Below are positions 26,453-34,563 of a DNA stretch of 40,465 nucleotides, in pieces. Source of the DNA: an uncultured Pedobacter sp. (GTDB taxonomy: Bacteria; Bacteroidota; Bacteroidia; Sphingobacteriales; Sphingobacteriaceae); contig NZ_CAMLHF010000022.1 of the NCBI RefSeq assembly GCF_946479715.1, positions 1 through 40,465 of the forward strand, read 5' to 3'. Position 1 is the stretch's first letter. Every line of letters starts with the position of its first letter. Under the pieces are notes generated by a model. It ran no database searches. It was given only the letters and a program-made list of their open reading frames with translations, and had not been told where the DNA came from. Position numbers and translations under genes: made by a program.

Positions 26453-27859
26453 ATGTTGTTAAATCAAAAGAAAAGGAAATTACAAGCTTTCGGAATAATT
26501 GCATTTATAGTAGTGCTTTTACTAGGGTGGGTAGTTCCTTTTTCCAAAGCAAAACCTAATCTGCCGGCTAACGGACCAAATATAATTTATATACTTACTG
26601 ATGATATGGGATACAGCGATGTGAGTAGTTTTGGCGGTAATTTTGTACCCACACCCAATATTGACAGGATTGCAGCTAACGGTAGAAAATTCAATCAATT
26701 TTACAGTGCTGCGCCTATCTGCTCCCCATCAAGGGCTGGTTTTATAACTGGTAATTATCCCGGAAGATGGAATTTTTCAACTTACTTAGATAATCGCAAA
26801 CATAACCGTAATGCGCAGCAAGCAGATTTTCTAGACCCTGAAGCACCCACTATTGCTAAAATTTTTAAAAGCGCCGGATATGCTACAGGACATTTCGGTA
26901 AATGGCATTTGGGTGGCGGTCGTGATGTCACCAATGCGCCTGGATTTGAAAAATATGGGTTTGATGAACACGTTAGTACCTATGAAAGCCCTGATCCCGA
27001 TCCTTTGATTACTGCTACAAACTGGATATGGTCTGAGAAAGATAGTATAAAACGATGGGACCGTACTAAATACTTTGTAGATAAAACATTGGAATTTATG
27101 CAGAAACATAAAGGACAACCTTGTTTTATTAATTTATGGCCTGATGATGTACATACTCCATGGGTACCTCGAAAAGAAACAGAATATACAGGCCAATATC
27201 CGATGAATCCGGAAGAAGAGGCTGCATTTAAATTGGTATTAAAAGAATACGATATCCAGATTGGCAGACTGCTTGACGGGCTGAAAAGGCTGGGGTTGGA
27301 TAAAAACACCATTGTTATTTTTACCAGCGATAACGGGCCGTTACCAAGCTTTAGAGGCAGTCGGGCTGCCGGATTACGCGGTACTAAACTTTCTTTATAT
27401 GAGGGCGGCACCCGGATGCCATTTATGATCAGTTGGCCAGGCCATATTACACCTGGTACAACCGACGAAACTTCGGTGTTAAGCGCACTTGATCTGTTGC
27501 CTTCATTAGCTAAAATAGCAGGGGTTAAACTGCCCGGCAACTACCGTGGTGATGGTAAAGATCGTAGTACCGTCTTGCTAGGAAAACCATCTTCCAGAAA
27601 TATGGATATGTATTGGGAGTATGGCCGTAATGATATCGCATTTAAATTTCCCAAAGGTCGCGATAAAAGCCCTAATTTGGCTATACGGTCAGGGCGGTGG
27701 AAGCTTTTGATGAACAGCGATGGTAGTGATGAACAGCTGTATAATATTCAAAAAGATCAAAATGAATCCAAAGACCTGGCCGCAGATAATCCAAAAATTG
27801 TTCAGGGATTGAAAACCAAATTGGAGAAATGGTGGTCATCACTTCCTAAACTAGAATAA
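26453..27859 (+). CDS. S1-type sulfatase (Cys-type)
   Basis: The protein has 468 residues with an N-terminal hydrophobic signal segment (about 11-31). Metal-binding DD is at residues 50-51 (ILTDDMGYSD). The formylglycine motif is CSPSR with Cys90. HFGKWHLGGG and IFTSDNGPLPS supply further active-site residues, and the tail has QLYNIQKDQNESKDLA. It needs a formylglycine-generating enzyme (anSME or FGE), which is not in this window. It removes sulfate from a sugar in the periplasm and is the last gene of the PUL 2 operon; the convergent SRPBCC gene ends three bases later. Similar in type to the sulfatase at 37863 but not a close duplicate. Subfamily not determined. Confidence 0.95.
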   Translation: MLLNQKKRKLQAFGIIAFIVVLLLGWVVPFSKAKPNLPANGPNIIYILTDDMGYSDVSSFGGNFVPTPNIDRIAANGRKFNQFYSAAPICSPSRAGFITGNYPGRWNFSTYLDNRKHNRNAQQADFLDPEAPTIAKIFKSAGYATGHFGKWHLGGGRDVTNAPGFEKYGFDEHVSTYESPDPDPLITATNWIWSEKDSIKRWDRTKYFVDKTLEFMQKHKGQPCFINLWPDDVHTPWVPRKETEYTGQYPMNPEEEAAFKLVLKEYDIQIGRLLDGLKRLGLDKNTIVIFTSDNGPLPSFRGSRAAGLRGTKLSLYEGGTRMPFMISWPGHITPGTTDETSVLSALDLLPSLAKIAGVKLPGNYRGDGKDRSTVLLGKPSSRNMDMYWEYGRNDIAFKFPKGRDKSPNLAIRSGRWKLLMNSDGSDEQLYNIQKDQNESKDLAADNPKIVQGLKTKLEKWWSSLPKLE

Positions 27860-27862
27860 TAT

Positions 27863-28303
27863 CTATTCTGAAAGTTTTTTTACTTCTTCCAGGCCTTTGG
27901 TAAAACCGTTATTCATAACCTCTTCCCATTCTTCTCCTACTTGCACAGAAGCTTTAAGTTTAGTAATGCCGTTGTCTTCAGAAAGATGGTATTCTTCCAG
28001 GGATCCTGCCCAGCTTTTCACCCTTTCGCTTGTGGTATCTTCTTTGCCATCTATCACTTCGCCCAAATGCTCAAACACGATGTGATAAGGCTCATTTTTT
28101 ATTTTAATAGTACTAACCATACCGTTGCCTTTTCCATCCAGGAAGAGTGTTTTGCCGCCAACCTTCCAATCACTTTCTACTTTAGAACCACCACCAGGAT
28201 TGAAGGCGTCTGTCCATTGTGAATAAGTTGGCTCATTCCAAAGCGTGCTCCAAACTTTTTGGGCCGGGGCTTTGATCTCTTTTGTGAACTGTAATGTTTT
28301 CAT
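27863..28303 (-). CDS. SRPBCC-family protein (AHSA1/START-like)
   Basis: The protein has 146 residues and no signal peptide. The N-terminus KTLQFTKEIKAPAQKVWSTL and then NEPTYSQWTDAFNPGG are typical of the AHSA1-type SRPBCC fold. The end has GFTKGLEEVKKLSE, the C-terminal helix that lines the hydrophobic cavity. These proteins bind hydrophobic ligands or act as Hsp90 activator-like domains; the actual role here is unknown. It converges tail to tail with the PUL 2 sulfatase and looks independent of it. Confidence 0.9.
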   Translation of the reverse strand: MKTLQFTKEIKAPAQKVWSTLWNEPTYSQWTDAFNPGGGSKVESDWKVGGKTLFLDGKGNGMVSTIKIKNEPYHIVFEHLGEVIDGKEDTTSERVKSWAGSLEEYHLSEDNGITKLKASVQVGEEWEEVMNNGFTKGLEEVKKLSE

Positions 28304-28470
28304 AGTAATATTTTTTTAGGGTTAATGTATTGTTTAACAAAACTATAGAAAAAAGTAAGCGCGTATGAGGTATTAATGCGACAATTTAAGGGTTTAATTA
28401 CGACTTGTTTTTATCTCTTATAAACAGCTTCATTTTTATATGGTTTTAATAGGCCAGATTTTTTCAACAT

Positions 28471-28501
28471 AAAAAAAGAGCAGCCATGAAATGGATGCTC
28501 T
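28471..28501 (-). terminator. Rho-independent terminator of the small minus-strand gene
   Basis: On the minus strand AGAGCA and CCAT pair with ATGG and TGCTCT around a 3-base loop, an 11-bp stem with one mismatch, followed by seven T residues (complement of 28471-28477). It begins 22 bases after the stop of the gene at 28523-28846, supporting that gene as real and transcribed. Confidence 0.8.
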
Positions 28502-28522
28502 GGAAACAAGGGGAATTGAGGG

Positions 28523-28846
28523 TTAATAAACTTTTTTCTGAGCATTAAACTCTGTCCAGGTTTTTAACCAGATAGTACCAGCAGCTGTTCCGGCTGCGAT
28601 TGCACCACGGGTTCCTACCGGAGAAGTTGCCTGAGGGATCAATACATCAGGGCTATAGCTATAAGTTGTATAATTTGCTGCTGTAAGGCCAGGGTAAAAT
28701 GAAACAGGAAGCGCAGCACCTAATTTTAGATGTATATGATCCAAAGTAGTGTCAGATCCAACTCCACCTAATGTCAATCTATTGATCAAGCAGCAGCCAA
28801 CTAATAAAGAATATGCTGAGTTTCTTGCCAGAGATTCCCATTTCAT
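28523..28846 (-). CDS. Small hypothetical protein, possible lipoprotein
   Basis: The protein has 107 residues from the ATG at 28846; a GTG directly before it is an alternative. I do not recognise a family. Near the N-terminus SLLVGCC resembles a lipobox, although the n-region is short (MKWESLARNSAY). The rest is rich in Ala, Gly, Thr and aromatic residues (YPGLTAANYTTYSYSPDVL, GTRGAIAAGTAAGTIWLKTW). Evidence that it is a gene: its own terminator 22 bases after the stop, a divergent regulatory region to the alpha/beta hydrolase, and no competing frame. Confidence 0.55.
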   Translation of the reverse strand: MKWESLARNSAYSLLVGCCLINRLTLGGVGSDTTLDHIHLKLGAALPVSFYPGLTAANYTTYSYSPDVLIPQATSPVGTRGAIAAGTAAGTIWLKTWTEFNAQKKVY

Positions 28847-28903
28847 CACTTTAAATCGCAGATGAAGGTAAATGATCCTGATTAAGCAAAGATTAAATTA
28901 TGG

Positions 28904-28927
28904 TTGCGATACTTATTCCAATCGCAA
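28904..28927. promoter_or_regulatory. Inverted repeat between divergent genes
   Basis: TTGCGAT (28904-28910) and ATCGCAA (28921-28927) form an inverted repeat with 10 bases between the arms, in the 196-base gap between the small minus-strand gene and the alpha/beta hydrolase gene. It could be an operator for either; the regulator is unknown. Confidence 0.4.
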
Positions 28928-29042
28928 TAAGTTAAAACGGGAAGAAATTACAATACTTCGGGAAGACCGTCCATTCCCAAGTCAGAGTTTATGACGCAAC
29001 TTTGTATTGTTCAATCACTCATAAACAAAAAAAAATAAAACG

Positions 29043-29735
29043 ATGGAAAATTTAAATGTTAAGAATGTTGTTCTGGTACACGGCGCATTCGCGGATGGTT
29101 CTGGTTATAAAGCACTTTATAACATATTGACAAAAAAAGGTTTCAATGTTTCAGTGGTACAAAATCCATTGACCTCACTTGAGGATGATGTCCTTGCTAC
29201 ACATGTGGCACTTGATAGGATAGGAGGCCCTGCTATTCTTGCCGGCCATTCATGGGGTGGAGCTGTAATTACTGAAGCAGGTAATCATCCAAATGTGGCA
29301 GCACTTGTTTATATCGCAGCATTCCAACCAGATAACGGAGAGTCAGCCTTGCAATGGTTGCAAACTGCTCCACCAGCACCAGAAAACGGTGTTTTGCCTC
29401 CGGATGAAAAAGGGATCGTTTACTATGATAAAAATAAATACCATGCAGGTTTCTGCGCGGATATAGATGCAGAGGAAGCTGAGTTTATGTATGCCTCTCA
29501 GGGCGCGTTTTATGCCAAGGGCTTTGTGACTCCAATTACAGATGCTGCCTGGAGACATAAGCCTTCATATGGATTAATTGCCACTGAGGACAAAAGTATC
29601 AATCCTGAAATTCAGCGAAATATGTACAGTCGTTCAAATACTGTTGTTAAAGAAGTTAAGGGAAGCCACGTTATTTTCATGTCACAACCCGAACTTGTTG
29701 CCGAAATGATTATTGCGGCAGCTGAAAACGCATAG
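29043..29735 (+). CDS. Alpha/beta hydrolase
   Basis: The protein has 230 residues and no signal peptide. The N-terminal strand ends in VVLVHGAFADGSGY (oxyanion-loop HG). The nucleophile elbow is AGHSWGGAV. A later Asp (ATEDKSINPEI) and His (KEVKGSHVIFMS) complete the expected triad. It resembles small cytoplasmic esterases of the EstC/salicylate-esterase type often found in soil bacteria. The substrate is unknown. It forms a single-gene unit, with a perfect terminator at 29764. Confidence 0.93.
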   Translation: MENLNVKNVVLVHGAFADGSGYKALYNILTKKGFNVSVVQNPLTSLEDDVLATHVALDRIGGPAILAGHSWGGAVITEAGNHPNVAALVYIAAFQPDNGESALQWLQTAPPAPENGVLPPDEKGIVYYDKNKYHAGFCADIDAEEAEFMYASQGAFYAKGFVTPITDAAWRHKPSYGLIATEDKSINPEIQRNMYSRSNTVVKEVKGSHVIFMSQPELVAEMIIAAAENA

Positions 29736-29763
29736 AACAAAAATTAAAATAAGGAATGTTTGC

Positions 29764-29796
29764 CCGTATGCCGGTTAACCGGCATACGGTTTTTTT
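29764..29796 (+). terminator. Strong Rho-independent terminator
   Basis: A perfect 26-base palindrome (29764-29789, arms CCGTATGCCGG and CCGGCATACGG around a central TTAA) is followed by a run of seven T. It ends the alpha/beta hydrolase transcript and isolates the AraC gene 45 bases further on. Confidence 0.92.
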
Positions 29797-29841
29797 GTAT
29801 AAACGCATTGTTTTATCTTTATCCTAAGAAAACAGAAGAAA

Positions 29842-30696
29842 ATGAAACTTGCGATTACTGATAATAAGACCGGTGGCGACCTGCTTCTGATAAGTGAAGA
29901 AAAGGATTTTGACAGGCTTGTCTATTCCCGGGACAAAGAAAAAAAATATTTCACCATTGCCTGGAATAAAGGAGCTGCACAGAATGTAAATATCGATGGT
30001 TCGGTACATCAATTCTTACCTGATACCATACTGCCGCTGATGTTTGATCAAACCTTTAATTTTGAAAGAGCTGAGGACATAGTTGCCTGGCAGTTCAACA
30101 GGGAATTCTATTGCATGATCGATCATGATTCAGAGGTGAGCTGCGCAGGATTTCTTTTCGGGCTGGGTGGTATTATGTTTATTGACCTCGATGCTCCTTA
30201 CCAATCCAAACTCAAACTGCTTTTTGATATCTTTAAACAGGAGCTCAGCACACCTGATCAAATTCAGCGTGATATGTTACTAATGTTGTTAAAACGGTTG
30301 ATCATCGTAATTACCCAATTGGCTCGTTCCAGGTATATACCTGCAGAAAAACTCCAGGAGCAAAAGCTTGATATCTTCAGGAGATTCAACCTCCTTGTTG
30401 AAGCCAATTTTCGCCAGCAACACACCGTTAACTACTATGCTGGGCTCCTTAACAAGAGTCCGAAGACGCTTTCCAATATTTTTTTACTGTACAATCAAAA
30501 AACACCATTACAAGTTATCCAGTCGAGAATACTTCTGGAAGCCAAGAGGCTGCTTTACTATACCACCAAATCCGTTAAACAGATTACTTATGAGGTCGGA
30601 TTCGAGGATCCATCTTACTTCTGCAATTTTTTCAAGCGACATACTGCAATGTCTCCAAACGAATTTCGAAGCGACAAATCACAGTCAGCAGCCTAA
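29842..30696 (+). CDS. AraC-family transcriptional regulator
   Basis: The protein has 284 residues. The N-terminal half (about 1-125) is a cupin-like sensor seen as beta-rich stretches (KKYFTIAWNKGAAQNVNIDG, FEYCMIDHDSEVS-like region). The C-terminal double helix-turn-helix lies at about 178-275: TVNYYAGLLNKSPKTLSNIF and SVKQITYEVGFEDPSYFCNF followed by FKRHTAMSPNEFR. It precedes the PUL 3 SusC gene by 589 bases in the same direction. AraC proteins of this short type usually control neighbouring single genes; control of PUL 3 is possible but not shown, and no operator is recognised. Confidence 0.92.
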   Translation: MKLAITDNKTGGDLLLISEEKDFDRLVYSRDKEKKYFTIAWNKGAAQNVNIDGSVHQFLPDTILPLMFDQTFNFERAEDIVAWQFNREFYCMIDHDSEVSCAGFLFGLGGIMFIDLDAPYQSKLKLLFDIFKQELSTPDQIQRDMLLMLLKRLIIVITQLARSRYIPAEKLQEQKLDIFRRFNLLVEANFRQQHTVNYYAGLLNKSPKTLSNIFLLYNQKTPLQVIQSRILLEAKRLLYYTTKSVKQITYEVGFEDPSYFCNFFKRHTAMSPNEFRSDKSQSAA

Positions 30697-31285
30697 ATGT
30701 TTTGAGATGTTTTTAGATAAATCACTTTATTGCTCTTTTTTGATGCTTAATATTTTATTAAACTCCTGAATAATGTATTTTGTTGTTGTATTTAGGTTTT
30801 TTGTGTTATTAAAATGGATTATAATTGATATTTAAGTCTTTTTGTGTGTTATTTTATTGTATTTAGTCTGTTTTTTTTAAGTTTTTATTTTTTTTTATTT
30901 AAAAAATGCAAAATAAATACCAGTGAATTTAAAAATATATTACTTTAGCTTCATAAAATAATTGAATTGTTGGTGATTATATTCTTTGTTGCCTGATTTT
31001 CATTCTGATTATTTAAAAACCAAACTTTTTTTGCTCATTTTTTTGACACTTAACCCCAAATTAGCACCAATTAGCTAAATCGTTTTACCTTAAAATTATC
31101 AACACATAAAAATAAACCGACTATTAAACAAATAAATCTAACTAAAACAATTTAGCCTATGGAATAACCTCACATTAAAGACCACAACAACCAATAGAAA
31201 CTCTAATGTTTCAAACCAAACCAATCAATCTGAACTCCTGGACTCCTGATGATAAATAGAGGGAGCAGGTATTAATTTAAAATTC
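30697..31285 (+). other. AT-rich 589-bp intergenic region and SusC leader
   Basis: No gene is seen. The region is very AT-rich with long T and A runs (30870-30910, 31025-31045). TACTTTAG at 30941-30948 is one base off a TAnnTTTG -7 element, but no TTG lies at the usual -33 distance, so no promoter is assigned. The right part has CCAA repeats (31170-31230) and the hairpin at 31237-31269. It probably holds the promoter and a long 5' leader of the PUL 3 SusC operon. Confidence 0.5.
31237..31269 (+). promoter_or_regulatory. Hairpin before the third SusC gene
   Basis: CTCC (31243-31246) pairs with GGAG (31262-31265), and outside a two-base bulge CCTG (31237-31240) pairs with CAGG (31266-31269). 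It lies 16 bases before the start codon and could affect translation or mRNA stability. The stem is short, so confidence is limited. Confidence 0.35.
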
Positions 31286-34200
31286 ATGAATGCAATTTTA
31301 TATAAGAATAAAATACTGGGCGTCCTAATGCTATTGCAGATAGCACTAGGGACTACATTTTTTAGTGCCTATGCCCAATCCACCACAGCAATCCATATTA
31401 ACGGAGTAGTTAAAGATGCAACTGACAATCAGCCATTACCGGGGGTTTCAGTAATAAATAAGAGTACCAATAATGGAAGTTCAACAGACAATCAGGGGCG
31501 TTACTCAATAAACATACCCGCTGGGGGTACAATCGTGTTTCGTATGCTTGGTTATAAGGCAAAAGAAATTGTAGTAAAAGCTGGTGATACAGATATCGAA
31601 ATTAAGCTGGAATCTGATCAAAAGACATTAAATGATGTAGTTGTTATTGGTTACCAGAAAGTTTCCAGAAGAAAGGCCAGTGCTGCCATTACCTCAGTAG
31701 ATCCTAAATCTATAGCTGATGTTCCGGCACCATCCCTGAGTACCTTATTGCAAGGTCGTGTTGCAGGATTAAACGTACAAAACTTCTCAGGCGAACCTGG
31801 TGTAAGAAGTACCGTTGTATTACGTGGAAATACCGCTGTGAGTAGGAACATTGATAATAATCCTAATTCGGCTTCTGGTAAAGCCAGCTTGGCCAGAGCG
31901 ATTAGCGGACCCCTTTATGTAGTGGATAACGTAATGCAGAGCACAGAGGATATTGCTGCTTTGAATTTTGGTAATGGGACCAGTACAGACGTCTTAGCAG
32001 GTATCCCTATTAGTGATATTGAGAACATCGATATTTTAAAAGATGCATCCGCTGCGGCAGTTTATGGATCTCGTGGGGCCAATGGAGTTATCCTTATCAC
32101 CACAAAAAAAGGATTAACGGGTAAAACGCAAATTAATTTTTCTACGTACCATGGTATTACAGAACGTCCAAACCTTGATAAGGTATTGATAGGAGCAGAA
32201 GAAGGACGTGCGAAAATGGAATTGATCAATCATTACGGAACGTATGATAATCTAAAAAATATTCCTCAAATACTTACTGATAGCTTAAATAGTGCTTTTA
32301 ATAATGCGAATGATTATAGAGGCCAACTTTATCAGACGGGTAAAGTGGATAATTATGATATGTCATTTACCGGAGGTACAGAGCAATTTACTTATCGCTA
32401 TGGGCTAAATTATTATTCTGAAGATGGTATCATTAAAAAATCAGGTTTCGATAGATATAGTATCAACAGCAGAATGGGCGTAAAGCTTGCTCCTAAACTG
32501 GAGGTTGGCGTTCAAATTCGTTATAACCGTCTCGACAGACCAAGATCTGTGAGTGATTTAAGCGGAGGTAACAGCCCTTTTAATGGCGGATACTATGCCA
32601 GCAGTCCACTGCCATCTTCAAATCTTTTTCTCCCTGATGCAAATAGAGATTTCATCTTTGGAAATACAAATATCCAAACAGATGCCAATACCAATAATAG
32701 CTTAAGCATAAGTCCGACTATCGATTGGAAAATCTCTGACAAATGGTTGTTTAACACCATCATATCTTATGAAACTGCAAATAGTAGAAAAGATACTTTC
32801 ACACCAGGGACGGTTCGCAGAAGTGGAACAGGTTATGCAACAAGCTTTGTAGACAATTCTGCAAACTATTTAATGAGTAATACCATTCAGTTTTCGACCA
32901 CTATTAATGATACCCATCATTTAAATTTACTTGCCGGACAGAATACTGAGTTCCATCAATACAGGGCAACATATGCGGAGGCCGATGGTATACCTAACGA
33001 CCAGATTAGCGTGGTAAAAGTGATCAATAAAATGGGTTCTTATGCCTATTCAGATTTGATCGAAAGCGGTATCCAGACTGCTTTTTTCAGAGCTAACTAT
33101 GATTTTAAGGGTCGATACCTGTTCTCAGGCGTAATAAATGCCGATGCCTCATCAAAATTTGGTAAAGGTAATCGGGTGGGTTTCTTTCCGTCATTCTCCG
33201 CTGGATGGATTGTTAGTGATGAACCTTTCATGAAAGCTGCCAGCTCATGGTTAACTTTATTTAAAATTCGTGGTAGCTATGGTATCACGGGCAGGCAACC
33301 TGATGGTGGCGATAGTTACCTATCGTTCAATACCTATAACGTTGGGGCGGGCAGTTTCCCGGGTAGCTCAAACCCATCAACAGGTCAAAACGAATCGAAT
33401 ACGTATAATGGAGTTCCTTCAGTGTCTCCAAACTTTTCAGGAGGTTTGTCAAACAGTGAACTTACCTGGGAGCATTCAAAACAGGCGAATATTGGTGTAG
33501 ACCTAACTTTTTTAAATGGCCGATTTAATTTTGTGGCTGATGCTTATGTCAGAAATACGACTGAGGGAATATTTACACTTGCACTCCCAATTACTACAGG
33601 TTACTCAACCATAACTTCAAATGCCATTGGTACAAGAAATAGCGGTATCGAAACTCAATTTATTGCTCATTATTTCAATCCATCAAAAGCATTTCAGTGG
33701 GAAACCAATTTCAATTTTGCTTTCAATAAAAATCTGATCACATCACTGCCAAATGGTGGCCGGGATATTTATTTAGATAAATTCCTTTTGCGACAAGGGC
33801 AGTCTATCAATCAGTATAATGTATTTGAGCAAACAGGTATATATGCTACTGACGGAGATGTTCCTGTAAACCCCATTGATGGAAGTGTGCTCAGCTTTTA
33901 TGGATATCCGTTTAAAGGGGGAGATCCAATATGGAAGGATCAGAACGGAGACGGAATTCTTGACGCAACAGATTATGTGCCTGCCGGGAATCCAAATCCA
34001 AAAATGACAGGAGGTATGGTAAATACTTTCAGCTATAAGAACTTTAGCCTTTCAGTATTTGCCACATTTACTCTGGGTAGGGATATTTATAATGATTACC
34101 TGGTAGGGAAGCTTTCGCATTTAGTACCTACAGATGATGGTGATCCTGACCCTTTGCACGCATTAAGTAACAATGCATTCCCTTACTTAAATGGCATTAA

Positions 34201-34534
34201 TTACTGGCGAAATCCGGGAGACAATGCGAATTATCCTTCTTTAAGTTCATTCTCTGGAACGCGGTACAAATATGCTGCAGTAAGCTCTAGATGGGTTGAA
34301 AATGGATCCTATATCCGCATAAAAACAGCCACGTTAGCCTATGCATTTAAGCCAAAAGTACTACAAAGACTATCATTAAGCAGGCTAAGGGTATATGCTA
34401 TGGCAGATAACCTTCATATTTTCCAATCGGCCAATTTACCGGATGCGGAGCAGGTTGATGCTTTTGGTATTTACAACGGCAGCGGTTATGCCATACCTAA
34501 AAAGTATACGATAGGTCTGGAAATAGGGCTTTAA
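31286..34534 (+). CDS. SusC/RagA TonB-linked outer-membrane transporter (no STN domain)
   Basis: The protein has 1082 residues; signal peptide ends near SAYAQ (residue 31). The carboxypeptidase-regulatory-like domain (about 36-112) has INGVVKDATDNQPLPGVSVI. The plug contains VVIGYQKVSRRKASAAITSV, PLYVVDNVMQSTEDI, ISDIENIDILKDASAAAVYG and SRGANGVILITTKKG. An insert around residues 190-210 (NIDNNPNSASGKASLARA) lengthens the plug. The barrel ends in KYTIGLEIGL. It imports the PUL 3 glycan with the SusD encoded 29 bases downstream. No STN domain, so FecR signalling is not expected. Confidence 0.96.
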   Translation: MNAILYKNKILGVLMLLQIALGTTFFSAYAQSTTAIHINGVVKDATDNQPLPGVSVINKSTNNGSSTDNQGRYSINIPAGGTIVFRMLGYKAKEIVVKAGDTDIEIKLESDQKTLNDVVVIGYQKVSRRKASAAITSVDPKSIADVPAPSLSTLLQGRVAGLNVQNFSGEPGVRSTVVLRGNTAVSRNIDNNPNSASGKASLARAISGPLYVVDNVMQSTEDIAALNFGNGTSTDVLAGIPISDIENIDILKDASAAAVYGSRGANGVILITTKKGLTGKTQINFSTYHGITERPNLDKVLIGAEEGRAKMELINHYGTYDNLKNIPQILTDSLNSAFNNANDYRGQLYQTGKVDNYDMSFTGGTEQFTYRYGLNYYSEDGIIKKSGFDRYSINSRMGVKLAPKLEVGVQIRYNRLDRPRSVSDLSGGNSPFNGGYYASSPLPSSNLFLPDANRDFIFGNTNIQTDANTNNSLSISPTIDWKISDKWLFNTIISYETANSRKDTFTPGTVRRSGTGYATSFVDNSANYLMSNTIQFSTTINDTHHLNLLAGQNTEFHQYRATYAEADGIPNDQISVVKVINKMGSYAYSDLIESGIQTAFFRANYDFKGRYLFSGVINADASSKFGKGNRVGFFPSFSAGWIVSDEPFMKAASSWLTLFKIRGSYGITGRQPDGGDSYLSFNTYNVGAGSFPGSSNPSTGQNESNTYNGVPSVSPNFSGGLSNSELTWEHSKQANIGVDLTFLNGRFNFVADAYVRNTTEGIFTLALPITTGYSTITSNAIGTRNSGIETQFIAHYFNPSKAFQWETNFNFAFNKNLITSLPNGGRDIYLDKFLLRQGQSINQYNVFEQTGIYATDGDVPVNPIDGSVLSFYGYPFKGGDPIWKDQNGDGILDATDYVPAGNPNPKMTGGMVNTFSYKNFSLSVFATFTLGRDIYNDYLVGKLSHLVPTDDGDPDPLHALSNNAFPYLNGINYWRNPGDNANYPSLSSFSGTRYKYAAVSSRWVENGSYIRIKTATLAYAFKPKVLQRLSLSRLRVYAMADNLHIFQSANLPDAEQVDAFGIYNGSGYAIPKKYTIGLEIGL

Positions 34535-34563
34535 TAGTTTTATCATTTATTAAATATGAAATC

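Noticed and set aside
26980..27540. Minus-strand open frame of 186 codons opposite the sulfatase
   Set aside because: The sulfatase frame has a complete active-site motif set; the antisense product has no recognisable domain.
27853..27882. Hairpin AGAATA / TATTCT with nearby T-run between the convergent sulfatase and SRPBCC genes
   Set aside because: A 6-bp AT stem that overlaps both stop codons, with the T-run separated from it; it may help termination but is not convincing.
30368..30769. Plus-strand open frame of 133 codons overlapping the end of the AraC gene
   Set aside because: It is out of frame with the AraC gene, whose C-terminal helix-turn-helix is intact through 30696; the product has no domain.
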